Positions 10,673 to 23,100 of a DNA stretch of 64,000 nt are shown in pieces. Both the position numbers and the translations under genes were made by a program. Position 1 is the stretch's first letter. Each line of letters starts with the position of its first letter. The notes beneath the pieces are model-generated. The model was not told the origin of the DNA. It saw only the letters and a program-made list of their open reading frames with translations, and searched no databases. The stretch comes from Boswellia sacra. Lineage: Eukaryota > Streptophyta > Magnoliopsida > Sapindales > Burseraceae. The DNA is taken from the NCBI GenBank assembly GCA_013180625.2, contig SNVD02009519.1, positions 3,314,501 through 3,378,500 on the forward strand, written 5' to 3'.

Positions 10673-12076
10673 ATGTTCACAATATTTGAAACATACAAGA
10701 ATTTAATCCTACAAACTACACTTTCACTTTCACTCACTCTACTTCTCACTTACCTCAAAATCCCCATCATTTTCCTCCAAGGTCTCCACACTTACATCCA
10801 CCCAGAAAATCTTGGCAACAATAATGGTATGAGAGCTGCCATTCGCAGACCCTCCAGCTCCGATTCAGGTTCCAACCTTGATGGGTACCAGTCGTTGTCG
10901 TCCAAAACTAGTGGGGAGCTCAAGAAGAGGAGTAAGGCAAAAGAAAAGTTTGAGTTTGATGAAAATAATGCCCAGATCTTCAGGCTGAAACTTGATGAAG
11001 GTCATCTTCAATCTCGGATTTATTTTAATGAGTATTGTAATTCGTTTATCTACTCGTTTCTCGCTTTTTCTTGTCTGTTGCTTTACACGTGTTTGGATGG
11101 GAAAGAGGATTCTGGGTTTTTGTCAAATGGGGTTTTAGTTGTGATTATTTTAGGGTTGGTCAGTTTATGCAAAGTGATTATATTGTTGCTGAAGGTGTCG
11201 TTTGAGAAATCTGCATCGAAGAGGTCAGAGAAGCAACTGAGTTTGATTGCTGGTGCTTTAGGGTTTGTTTTTGGTCTCATGATTTGCTCTGGGATCGTTG
11301 ATAGAGTTTTGGATTTTGATTTTGGTTCTCTTGATGGATTTGGAAAGGTTTTTGTTGCTGGTATAATGGGCTGTATAGCGGGTTTTCTTTACATGCCTGC
11401 AGGAAAGAGTGCCAGGTCACTTTGGCTTGGAACTGATCAGAGTCGATGTAACTTGCCAATGATATCTTGTGGATGGTTTGCTAGAATGATTCTATACGCT
11501 AACTATTTATTGCTTGTTTCTGCGGCTTTGCTTTGGATTAATCCATTAGCTGAAATTCTTGTTATTAAGAGCATTAATCGCAAAGGAGCAAATGCAGTTA
11601 GTGCTACTGGAAAATCTGAGAATTTGGTTGGGAATGTAGGTTTTCCACGGGAGGATTTTATCACGCTTAGGGTTTGGTGCTTGTTGCTCTCAGGTGTCAT
11701 TCAAATTGCGGCTGTACGTCCAAATTTGCAGATGTATTTGAATGAAGCTGTTTTGTCTTGGTATCAAAGATTGCATGCTGGCAAGGTCCCAGATTTAGAT
11801 TTTAGCAGGGCTAAGGTTTTTCTGCACAATCACTACTTGTGTCTTACGGTTCTGCAGTTTTTTGCACCAGGCATCCTGGTACTTCTGTTTCTTGGCTTGT
11901 CTCAGATTGACGGTAACTCATTAGGAAGTTTTGGATGGGTTTGTGGTTTATTGCCTTGCTCTGCTTTTGTGAAAGAAGTAGGTTTATTTATGGCTTGGTG
12001 GGTTGTCTTTGTTTGGGCTATTTACACTTCAGCAAACCTTGTGTTGTATCGACGTGGCTTTTTGTATGTTTCTTAA
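10673..12076 (+). CDS. Polytopic membrane protein, TMEM161-like
   Basis: One exon of 467 codons. There are about eight or nine hydrophobic segments: roughly residues 11-35, 125-142, 152-177, 189-209, 222-243, 269-297, 332-348, 384-408 and 437-459. A hydrophilic, basic stretch sits near residues 54-100 (RAAIRRPSSSDSG onward). An N-terminal hydrophobic helix followed by a polar region and a multi-pass body resembles the TMEM161A/B family, found in animals and plants and poorly understood in plants. I chose the first Met because the N-terminal helix fits the family; a downstream Met at MRAAIRRPSSSD is an alternative. No signal for a particular membrane is visible. The coding call is firm; the family name is from memory and less certain. 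Confidence 0.72.
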   Translation: MFTIFETYKNLILQTTLSLSLTLLLTYLKIPIIFLQGLHTYIHPENLGNNNGMRAAIRRPSSSDSGSNLDGYQSLSSKTSGELKKRSKAKEKFEFDENNAQIFRLKLDEGHLQSRIYFNEYCNSFIYSFLAFSCLLLYTCLDGKEDSGFLSNGVLVVIILGLVSLCKVIILLLKVSFEKSASKRSEKQLSLIAGALGFVFGLMICSGIVDRVLDFDFGSLDGFGKVFVAGIMGCIAGFLYMPAGKSARSLWLGTDQSRCNLPMISCGWFARMILYANYLLLVSAALLWINPLAEILVIKSINRKGANAVSATGKSENLVGNVGFPREDFITLRVWCLLLSGVIQIAAVRPNLQMYLNEAVLSWYQRLHAGKVPDLDFSRAKVFLHNHYLCLTVLQFFAPGILVLLFLGLSQIDGNSLGSFGWVCGLLPCSAFVKEVGLFMAWWVVFVWAIYTSANLVLYRRGFLYVS

Positions 12077-15000
12077 TCACTTGGATTTTTTTTTTTGGTA
12101 TTTCCTGCAGTATTTTGGCCATTATATTCTTGTCAAATTTTGAGGAAGATTGTTGTGATTCTATAGATTTTTATTTTTTTTCTAGTTGATGCACTTCAAG
12201 CCATGGGGCAACAAAATTTATTCTTGCATTTGTGGCTCTCCTACATTTAATTATGCATGTGAACTTCATACTTTAAATCTAACAAACGTAGTAGTTTAAT
12301 ATTTGTAGAAGTTTTTACAGTCTAAGTGTTATATCATAACAAAATTAACTTACTTGAGTTCTCAAATTTCGGACAAGTCTTGACTAACTACCTTAGCATA
12401 TAACTGAACCGTGTTTCTTTTGTTGTTCGACTTGAAATATTGAGCCCTACAAGGAGTACAATTCTGATTTGGTTTGATGGCATAGTTGTGGTTTATTAGT
12501 TTTGGAGACTGAAAATAGCAAAATATGGGCCTAAACTTCTAGGGTTATTAGAGATTTGGAGTTTATTGTATCTGCAACAAGGAATAAAAGGATTGCAGTT
12601 AAAAGTTGTCAATAAGCTCCAAATACAGGTTCTGGAGTTGAAATCCATTGCCTTGTTTACAAAAAGGCAGCAATGATTAATGGTGGTTGTTACCATAATA
12701 AATGATATAGATTTAGACATACTAGTTAAATTAATCACCCCAAAAGCTTTGCGTCAATTGTTCTTTTAATCACTATCAATGAATTTTAACTGATTGAGGA
12801 ACAGTTGTAGTCTAATGGTGATATAAGTTGTTGCTGCATAAAGATATCATACTTGTGATTGAGAGACTACTCGCATTAGCTTGTTGGTTTGCAGCATATG
12901 CATGGATGCACAGGTATTTTAATATGCACGGTTATGATAATCTGGAATCTGCTCAGATGTCATCTACCGATGTAATATTATTTAATGGAAATTTGAAGGT
13001 TAATAATGTGAATCTGAAGAAATGATAAGCTCTAAGGGACTGCTTCACTTCTGTTGACATTGGCATTTAAGTGATGCTGAAATTTGAGATTGTTTTGATG
13101 AAACAGTCCAAAATGAGCTTTTTGCCTTTCATCACCACATGCATTCTGGAGAAATGATTTTGAAGATTTTCCTTGGTAGCACAGCAAGTTGAATTTGTCA
13201 CATGATATAAATCCTTGCTTGCAAAGAACAATCATTTTTGCTGTACAGAATTATCAGCTCAAATGTAGCATAGCTGCAAAGAGGCTTTGAATTAGTTTGA
13301 AAGTATACAGATGAAGGGTTGGCGCTCTCCGAGGATTATGGATAACGGCTTGCTGGGCTGGAGTTGGGTTTGTCAATCTACTTTTGATGTGATAATTTCC
13401 CACTTCGCAGTGCATCGTTCGAAATCATCATTCTATTAGATTGTTACGAAGAGTCTCCACTTTTCTTGGATTCTTTTTGCTGCTTAATTTTGTTAACTTG
13501 CAAGACAAATGTCATCATGCTGCAAAGTAGAAATAAGGTCAAGGTGTTGAACACGAGAAACATGAGAAGGTTTTCAAGCTCCTAATTAGTTCCCTTGTAC
13601 CCTGTTTCCACTCTTCGGTTTCTAAGAAGCAGAGCATCAATAACTGATCTGCCTTCTGAGATATCTGAAGTCCATTTAACTGGAGATGAGCTGAAAGAAG
13701 AGAAGTAATCTCTTACCATGCAAATGCATTAATAATCTAAGTGTAAGTGTGTTTTTTAGACCATCGATTTACTTTATTTGTCTTGATAGCATCAAAATGG
13801 TGCTTGCAGTTGAATGATGCCATCATTCTGTGGATTAATTAATGATCTTAGGTAAAGACTCTTGAATACTAGTGGATGAATATCTGACCCGATTTTCATT
13901 TAAGCGGATGAATTTCTGATTCCAAAATCCAAATGCGGAGTATTGATATTATCCAAATGAGATGTGAGATCCTTGAATTTATCTTTGAAGCATTCTCGCC
14001 AACAATGCAGCAGTAGAATTCCCGTGAGAGAATTTGTTTGGTTGCGACTGATTAATGAGTTTTTGCTTAGCCGTATGTATATAGTAGCCCTAGCCGACTG
14101 TGTTGCAGTGGAGATAAACACAGAATCATCCATACAAGCTTGTCTTTTATTGATTTATTTTTCTTGAGTGGGTAGTCCACAGTTTTTGCAGTTCCTATTC
14201 TTTTAAATAATAATAATAATAAATCAAATATTTAGTTACGTGCACCAAATTCCAATGTGATTAGTTTCTGAAAAAACAAAATTTAGGAGAACTTTATAAG
14301 ATTCTGTTTTAGTCAATTATGGTGCAATTGTATTCAAATTTCTTTATTTGTTTTAATAATCTGGAAGAAAAATCCACACCTCAAAAGTAATCGGATATGG
14401 TCATGGAGGATTGGGGATTTTATGTAAGCCACAAAATGTATTCATACGAACATATATAATAACGCACGAAAAACCATTTGCATCAAGAAACCAAATAGAG
14501 GATAAACCCCAGCAAGCCTATATTGAAATTTTTTTGTTTTCCCTTTTTGTTAGAAAATGACTTCTCACAACATGATAAAAGGATCATTTTCCAAGTTCCA
14601 ACCCTTGAATAATCCTTAATAATTTTTATAATTAAATAAGAGTACATAGAATATCGGGAACATCTCTTTCTGGCAAGAATAAGGCATAAAATTGGACCCA
14701 GTCTGCACATTTCACTCAAAAACCATATATAGAATCGAAAAATATCATCCAATTTTGTCTCTTGTGCGACGGATAAAGCCCTAAAAGAGTGGCAAAGTCA
14801 AGGTAGAGATGGCTTGAAAATCACAATATCATTACCCTTGATGCTGTGACTCTGACTATAATTAGCGTTAGAGAATATACAAATATTAGTTGGTTGGTGA
14901 GTCTTGTACTCTTTTATAGGGGAGAGAGGAGAGGAGTGTTTTTTTTTTTTAATTAATTAATTTTACATGTCATTTCAATCTGAGATGGCCTTGGCGTTGT

Positions 15001-15908
15001 TCCCCCAGCTGCTTCTTTTGTTGAATATTCTGAAGTCCAAGCCAACTATTGACGACGTTCGTTGTTTATTTACATACATGTCGTAATGAAAGTGAACTAC
15101 TATGAGAAAAGAATTCAGAAGAAGACACCAACAAGAAACGAAAATGAAAACGCCTCCAAATATGATCATCTCCAATTAAATTATTCAACAACGGAAAATA
15201 ATCTCACTAGAGATTAGTCAGGCTGCTGCCTGCCTTCCACTATGGCTTCTCGTTTCAGATAATTATTAATATGAATTTACCACGCTCAGTTTAGGAATCA
15301 ATCTATAAGGGAAATATGAGAAACTATATAAATAAATATTCACTCGTTGTGATAATATATGAGTTACCTTAATTATACTATATATAATTTATATATTAAA
15401 ATTTAAAAATAATTTTGATTTCAGTAAATAATACCATAATATTTATTACTTTAAAATTCTAGCATTTGGCTAAGATACGGATACAATCAATTCTATATTT
15501 CATTGAAAGCGTTATTTCATTTAAGAAAACATAATCGACGGCTTTTGGGAGTTCATTGACCCTCTTAAAAGCTCTTAAATCTCTTTTGCTTCCTCTTTAT
15601 TAGTATAAAAATGTTTGATTCAAATAGTCTTATCAGATAGAAATATTTTGTAAAGCTGAAAAAGTTTTCTGCAAATTTCTTTTATTTATTTCATGCCCAT
15701 ATAATTTTCATACTCTCGTTTATCGAATCGTTGAGAAGAAGGGTCCGGGCGTACGAAATGTCAAAGATACCCTTGACAAGTGTGTGGGAACAGTTGGACA
15801 TCACTCGATAAAGATGAAGCGAAAAGTGTAATTCCAACCAGACAAGAGCCAGCTGCGTCATCGATCGCCACGTAAAGTAGATAGATTTAAGCCAAGAACT
15901 TACACGAG
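12077..15908. other. 3' flank of the membrane-protein gene, then intergenic DNA
   Basis: 12077 to about 13.7 kb has near-genic base composition and may hold a long 3' untranslated region or an unrecognised non-coding transcript. From 13.7 to 15.9 kb it is AT-rich, with short random frames only. No gene supported. Confidence 0.4.
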
Positions 15909-15921
15909 GAAGTTTCTCGAA
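15909..15921 (+). promoter_or_regulatory. Perfect three-unit heat-shock element (distal)
   Basis: GAAGTTTCTCGAA: three alternating GAA/TTC units at exact 5-base spacing, about 285 bp upstream of the HSFB2b start codon. This is the canonical trimer site for heat-shock factors. Confidence 0.75.
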
Positions 15922-16090
15922 AAGACGTACATTAGTTTCTCGCTTCTTCCATTTCTTTTCCTTCCTCACACATTTTTTTCTCTTCTTTTTATTTATTAAG
16001 TTTTATTGTCTAATCTTGCTTCGTTTTCGTCGTCGTTTCGTCTCCTCTCTCTCTCTCTCATCTTCTCTCGTCTCTTTAAATTCCCATCAC

Positions 16091-16103
16091 GAACCTTCTA
16101 GAA
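16091..16103 (+). promoter_or_regulatory. Perfect three-unit heat-shock element (proximal)
   Basis: GAACCTTCTAGAA: a second perfect GAA-TTC-GAA site, about 100 bp upstream of the start codon. It may lie within the transcribed leader or at the core promoter; no clear TATA box was found. Confidence 0.7.
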
Positions 16104-16205
16104 TTATTATAACCAAATCCCTACCATCTTCTCTTTCTCTCCCAACACACCCAAAAAAGAAAAAAAAAATTATTCCGTTTTTGTTGGATAATTGTTCTCA
16201 AGGCT

Positions 16206-17294
16206 ATGGCTCCGCCTCCTGTGGAGCAAAACGCCGAAACTCCGACAACCGGTGAGTCCCTTAGATCGGTTCCGACCCCGTTTCTGACCAAAACCTATCA
16301 GTTAGTTGACGATCATACGATAGATGACGTTATTTCATGGAACGACGACGGATCTACCTTCATCGTTTGGAACCCCACCGTTTTCGCTAGAGATTTGTTG
16401 CCCAAGTACTTTAAACACAATAATTTCTCCAGCTTTGTTCGCCAACTCAACACTTACGTAAGCAAACATTCAAATCTCTCTTCTTTTTTTTTTTTTTCTT
16501 GAAACCTTCGATTATTTTCAATTTTTTTTAGTTTCTTATTTTTTATTGATTTGAAATTTCAGGGATTTAAAAAAGTGGTACCTGATCGGTGGGAGTTCAC
16601 GAACGATTGCTTCAAAAGAGGAGAGAAGCATCTTTTGCGCGAGATTCAGCGACGGAAGATGTCAACGGCAACCACACCACCACATCCGCCGGCGGTTACC
16701 GTGGCTGTGGCGGGAATTCCTGTGGCGAAAACGGTGGTGTCGCCGGCGAATTCAGGTGAAGAACAGGCGACTTCGTCGAACTCATCGCCGGCGATAACAG
16801 GTCACACCTGCGCTCTCACCGGAACTGGTGGTCACAAGTGTACGGAACTGAGGGAAGAAAACGAGAAACTGAAGAAAGAAAACGTGCAGTTAAGTAAACA
16901 GTTGGCGGATATGAAGAATCTGTGTAACAATATATTTACTTTGATGTCCAACTACGCGAACGGTCAGCCGGACAACGGTTTGACCGGTTTTCAAGCGCTA
17001 GATTTATTGCCGGTGAAGCGGCTTTCCGGCGAAGAGTTGAGTCCGAGGCTGTTCGGCGTTCCGATAGGCGTAAAACGCGCGAGAGAAGATGAAGGTAAAG
17101 GAGAAGGTGAAGGTGCGGGAGGAGCGGCGGAGGAAGAGGATGAGACGATTTTACAGTTGCAACTGCCAGGAGCTCAGATGAAGAAATCAGAGGCGTTGGA
17201 TTGCCAGAGGAGTGGTGGCGATGATCATCGTAACCACCGAGATGCGCCTTGGCTACGACAGAACCACCGACCAAATCAGAGGGTGTGTAACTGA
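16206..17294 (+). CDS. HSFB2B: Heat-shock transcription factor, class B (HSFB2b)
   Basis: Two exons, 16206-16457 and 16563-17294, give 327 residues. The intron falls after LNTY, at the conserved position inside the HSF DNA-binding domain (about residues 20-116; [14 protein letters not shown] through [13 protein letters not shown]). A coiled coil follows near 176-208 ([20 protein letters not shown]). It is compact, without the extra 21 residues of class A. The B-class repressor tetrapeptide LFGV is at about 247-250, next to a basic patch VKRARE that may be a nuclear signal. The tail is acidic, then ends in [15 protein letters not shown]. Class B factors generally repress or attenuate heat-shock genes in the nucleus. 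Two perfect heat-shock elements upstream suggest heat-induced feedback. Confidence 0.93.
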
Positions 17295-17430
17295 AACCGA
17301 GAGCGGGAGGCTTTGACTAGAGGTCACCATTTTGGATCAGGAAAGTCGTGCACTGTTCGTAGTGTAACTGGCACGTGTTGCCGGTCTTGTCACGTGACAT
17401 GTTCATCTCTCCAACTCAACTTCAACCGAC

Positions 17431-17450
17431 TTCTAGAAGGAATTCTAGAA
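17431..17450. promoter_or_regulatory. Paired TTCTAGAA palindromes downstream of HSFB2b
   Basis: TTCTAGAA occurs at 17431-17438 and again at 17443-17450. Each is a perfect two-unit heat-shock half-site pair, but the spacing between them breaks a continuous element. It lies about 140 bp after the stop codon, probably in the 3' untranslated region. Confidence 0.4.
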
Positions 17451-20122
17451 TTTTTATTTTTAGTGTGGAATCTTGAGCTGATTCAGGAGATATTAATTAA
17501 AATCTAGGATCATTTTAAAAAAAAGTGTTAATTAAAAAGAAATGAACACTTTTTTACTTGGCCACTTCAATCCATGGATATTCCAATTTAGTGATTTTAA
17601 TCCAATCTAGTCTTCTTTCTAAATTATGATGGTGTTGCCTGAACAGGTTGAGAATTGATCACAAAAACAACAAAATGTTTTAACTGAAAAATGGATTAGT
17701 AAATTAATTTTAAGTGTTTTTGAAAATTGATTTTACATTCGTTTACAGAAAATTGTAGCACATTCCCTGAAATATTTCGGGAAGAGAGGGAAGTTTCTAG
17801 CTTCTAGCTTCTAAAAGCAGAAGTCAAGAAAGACGGGGGAGGTATTTTTATCAATTGTTTTTAGCTGGCAAGTACTATCGGTTTGAATATTAAATTTTCA
17901 GCGCTGGGTCCACTACCCAATTTTAAATAATAAAAAAAAAGTTTAGTAAGAGCTCGATTAAACTACTCGATTTTGCGTTAACGTTGAGGGCGATATAATC
18001 AAACGGAAAAATACAAGCTTAAAAAGTTTAGTTGGTATAGTGTTAAATTATTCAATTCTACTAAAAACTCCAAACTAGGTTCTTCTTTTCGTTCTTTGTA
18101 AATGACAATATCGGATCATAAACGTTTCCCATAGAGGCATTGTTGATCAACTTAAAGGGACTTTTAAGTGTTGAATTATTTTGAATTTTATTTTATAGGT
18201 AGTTTTATTTGTGTCATAAGATCACATATTAAATTTTTAAAAATTATATAAGTTTATTTAAAATTTATATATTTAATATTTTTATGTAATCTGTTAGAGA
18301 ACAGTTTTCAGTTTTTGAAAAAATTTATATAATCTTTAAAGAATTTATATAATTTTTTAGAGTTTAAGAAGGAATGTTTTAGAGTATATATTAAGATTAT
18401 GTTATTTTATATTGGTTTTTTAGAGAATTTATGGTTTGTTAAAAACATTTATACAATATTTAATGAGAATTTATGTAACTCTTAAAAATTTAATAAGGAA
18501 TGTTTAGGACTATGTTAAGATTATTATTTACTTTTTAAAGGAATGAGCTTTTCTTTGAAAATCGTTGATGCTAGTTACAGTGCAAGTAATGCATGCTTTG
18601 AGTGTTGAATAGCCACCGCACACAATCTGAAAAAAATTGTCACCAAGTCACAATTTGCGGCTCGACTGACATGCACTGCAAGTACTTGTAGCTTCAATTT
18701 TCAAAAGTGCTTGTGTGCTGTGTCTGTTAACACGTCATTAAAGACACCCCAAACTCATTTTCCGACTCAGGCGTCCATAAAATAAGATTTCTACCGAGGA
18801 ATCAGAAACGGTATATTCGTTTTCCATGGTTTACAAAAACAAAAAATGTGCAAGGCTTTGTTTAATTTCATAGGTTTTAGAGCTTGTTCGATTATGCATC
18901 TAATATTTTTATTTTTAATTAAATTTAAGAATATATAATTATTTTTAAATTATTTTAAATTTTAAAAGAATATATAATTAATATTAAATATAAATTATAT
19001 TAAAAAATATGCTGTATAAGATTTGGATTTACAAATGAATTCAGTTATTTTTCTAAGTCGCAACCCGCCACCAACAAAAGAAAAGTCAAACTCCAATTGT
19101 ACTTAAAAATTTTTAGATGAGAATGTGATGGACGGTAAAGAAATCAATGACGATGACTTGGTACATGTTACAATTAATAAGCAAAAGCAATTCCCATACG
19201 GATGCCCATCTTGGGCCTTGTTCAATGGTAACCTTTAGCTTGGTTCCATTCCTCTAAAGCACTGCCCCATGTTAGAGGGAGAAGTGGCCCGCCGAACTAG
19301 GCCTTGAATGGAGAAAGACCGGACATGGAAAAGGAAAACCTGGAATGCAACGCAATTACCTTATCTAGCATACCCAACATATTGCTACAGGAAATGGGAA
19401 ATCACTAGAGATGCTACAAAGTACAAGCTAAGCTTAAGCAAGTGCCTAGCTAGTTGCGGCAGGCACTTAGCTATAATTATCATTCATTATCTCCACCACG
19501 CTCCCAATAACTTTATGAAAAGATGTAAATTACTCAGTGCCCGTTATATGTTGGCACTTTGAGTTTAGGGGGAGTGACTGACGGATAGAAAGCCGAGTGC
19601 AATTTAATTATAGCAGCAACAGCAGAACATACCTTGAAAGCTTAGGTGCTAGTAATTTTGATAATTAATTGATAACAAGAACCTCAAATAAATTGGTATT
19701 TTGAACATTTTGACTTGGCAAGTTAATATAAGATGCAAGGATTTGATACTGTACTGATATTAAGTTAATTAAAGAATTAAAAAATTTTCCCTGGTATAAT
19801 ATGGACAAAAACCCAAGAGACATTAGACGTGAAAGATTCATGCTCATAGGTCATACCCATATTTTGATAACATGTTAAATAGCTCTTCAACCTAGAAATT
19901 CAAAATAATAGGCGAAAACCAAAAACTAGAGCAGTCACAAGTAATGAATTGAATTGGCAATCGAGAAGATTTTGGATCTAAACTGTGATTAGATAAGCAT
20001 TAAGCAAGCAGGAGCTCTTACAACTAGAAATTATGAAGTTCTTCCTAGATTACTTTACAGAGTATTAGAACATCAACTCTATTATCCCGAAACCCCAATA
20101 ACACAAAGAAAAGAAAATCTAC
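17451..20122. other. Intergenic between HSFB2b and EMS1
   Basis: AT-rich. About 18890-19050 holds a decayed relative of the AT-rich MITE-like repeats at 46412-46570 and 47737-47908 (shared AAATTATTTTAAATTTTAAA), in the opposite orientation. No gene supported; the last few hundred bases are probably the EMS1 3' untranslated region. Confidence 0.45.
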
Positions 20123-23100
20123 TCAGTCATGTTTGATCCCTTTCAGGAACTTCAATACGTGAAGCATAGTAGGCCTGTCAGCGGGATTATCAGAGAGGCA
20201 AACTACAGCAATCTGCAGCATCTTAAGCATCATTGGCTTTGAATCTGCCTTAAGGATTGTGGGATCCAGAACATCAGCAGCCTGCCCCTTCTTGATCTTC
20301 TGAAACACCCAGCCAACCAAATTCCCACCTTCCTTCTCTTTGAAGTCAGGCCCAGTTGGCTCTTTCCCAGTGACCAATTCAAGCAGGATTACACCAAAGC
20401 TATAAACATCTCCCTTTGTTGTAGACCTTCCACTCTGACCATACTCTGGTGGAATGTAACCGAATGTACCGGCTATATCAGTGCTGACATGAGTTTCACA
20501 GGCACTGATCAGCCTTGCAAGCCCAAAATCTGCAACTTTTGCTTCAAAGTCTTCATTAAGCAGGATGTTGCTGGCTTTAATATCCCTGTGGATAATGTGG
20601 GGGATAAAACCATGGTGAAGAAATGCTAGCCCTCGAGCCGCACCACATGCAATTTTGCAGCGTTTGGCCCAATCTAGGACTTCAAGAGCTCCGGTGCGAT
20701 TTCGTAGCCAAAGATCTAAGCTCCCATTTACCATGTATTCATAAACAAGGAGCTTTTCCTCACCAAAAGAGCAGTATCCAAGCAATGGCACAAGATTCTG
20801 GTGCTTCACCTTGCCCAAGGTTTCCATTTCAGCAGTGAATTCTCGGTGACCCTGTGTTTTAGCTTGGCTTAACTTCTTCACTGCAACTGTTCTCCCATCA
20901 GGCAAAACTGCTTTGTATACAGTTCCAAAACCACCATCTCCAATTATGTTTGTCTTGCAGAAGTTGCTGGTGGCCTCTAGAATGTCCACCAAGGTTAATT
21001 TCAGCAGAGGCTGCTCAAACATAGCTATATTAATGCTCAAAGGCTCCTTCGATCTGCTGCTGCTCAAGAAATAAAGATTTTGATCTGTGAAACTGCTTAG
21101 CTTACTTTCCTCGGTTTCCTCAGGTTCATTTTGCATACGACTTCTTATGATCCATCTCCTCAGAGCATAGACCACACTTAAAATGATGAATGCACTTCCA
21201 ATCACAATAATAGCAAGTCCCCAGGAACTTAACACTGCAGATTTACCAACTGTTTTGATATGGCAATCTAAACCCATGACTCCCCCACATAGATCTTTGT
21301 TCCCAGCAAGCGAAACTTTTGATAGGTTTAGACAAACACCACTTCTTGGCACCAGCCCTTCCAATCTATTTTCTGCCAAATTCAGGTACATCAGATCAAC
21401 CAAATTGCAGATCTTCTCTGGAATCTGTCCAGATAGCATGTTGCTTGAAACATCAAAATATTCCAGCTGCATCAGATTACCAAGCTCTGGAGGAATCTCT
21501 CCCGTAAACTTATTTTTATGAAGATCCAAATTCGTTAGGTATGACAGGTTGCCCAAAGACCGTGGCAAGGTCCCATCAAAGAAATTATCGCTCAAATTCA
21601 TTGTTTCGATCCTCCAAGACATTGAATTTGGGAAGAGCTCATTGACTGGACCAGAAAGTTTATTCTGCTGAACATAAAGCCCTACAAGGTTCAGCATTTG
21701 TGACAAGGATGAAGGGAGCTTACCATCAAGCTCGTTGTCGCTCAAATCCAAGTGGGTAAGCTCTCTCAAGTTACCAAAACTATCTGGAACAGAGCCAGAT
21801 AACTTGTTGCCAGTCAGATTCAGCTTCACCAGACTTCCCAAACAACCTAAGCTTCCAGGGATAGTGCCTGTGAGATGGTTATTACCCAAATACAACCCTT
21901 GAAGCTTAAGAGAGTCACCAAATTCTGGTGGAATTGAACCTGTTAAAAGATTCCCAGACAAATCCAGGGTTGTAAGATTTTTCAATCCAGAAAGCGATCC
22001 AGGAATCTTGCCAGAAAGCATATTATTTCCAAGTAAAAGATCTACCACCACCACACAACGCCCCAGCTCTTCTGGTATTAAACCAGACAATCTATTGTGC
22101 GACAGGTCAAACACTCCATGATGCTGAACAAAGCTCAAATCAGGCATGTTAGCCTGACGAAAATAGGAAGAAGGCTTCCAAGGAATTGGCCCAGATAAAT
22201 TGTTGTGAGAAAGAACCAAGCATTGCAACTGGGCCAAGTCTGCAATCCTCTCCGGAATTGAACCACTGAAATTGTTGTTTCCTAGGTCCAATGTTGTAAG
22301 CGCAGCACAATCTCCAAGCTTTTCAGGAATGGCCCCTTCAAACAAATTTGAGTTCAAGTTAAGAACAGAAAGAGCTGTCAGATTTCCAATTTCCTCAGGT
22401 AAATGCCCCTTCAATAGGTTGTTACTGAGAACAAGCCTTTCCAATCCAACTGCATTGCCAATCTCAACAGAAAGAGAACCTTCTAACATATTATTGGCAG
22501 CAGAGAACTCCATCAAGTACATTGAATTCCACAGACTTACTGGTATCCTACCGGTGAAATTGTTTGAATCAAGGTCAAGAACCATCAATGGCAGCTCTGA
22601 TAGATACTCGGGTATGGAACCGCTGATCTGGTTACTCACCAGAACCAACTGAGTGAGGTTGGTACACTTCAAAAATACATCTTCAATACTCCCTGAAAGG
22701 CTATTCCCATCCAGATCAATTTCCATAAGTGACCCCGAATTACAAACCTCTCTTGGTATTGAACCAGTTAAAACGTTATTGCTCAGACTAATATGCTTCA
22801 ACAAGGAACAATTCCCAATCTCAGGCGGAATTTTCCCCGTGAAATGGTTACTGGAAAGCAAAACGGACTCCACTTGGTTCCACTTCCCAAACCAGGAAGG
22901 CAATACCCCAGAAAGCTGATTTTTTTCGGCAGAAAATGTCAACATTGGCAGCTCTGCAAGCTCCTCGGGCAATGACCCGGATAATGAATTGAATGAAATC
23001 ATCAAAGTCTTCAAATTCTTGCAGTTCCCAAGCTCAGATGGTATTGAACCATTAATATCAGTGTAAACAAGGTTCAGTATACTCAAATTCTGCAACTTTC

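Noticed and set aside
13900..14167. Overlapping frames on both strands downstream of the membrane-protein gene
   Set aside because: No homology, no codon or splice support; consistent with chance.
16016..16255. Apparent 79-residue frame before HSFB2b
   Set aside because: It begins with TTG, not ATG, and overlaps the real start in another frame.
22272..22919. Several plus-strand frames across EMS1
   Set aside because: They are shadows of the repetitive LRR coding sequence on the minus strand.
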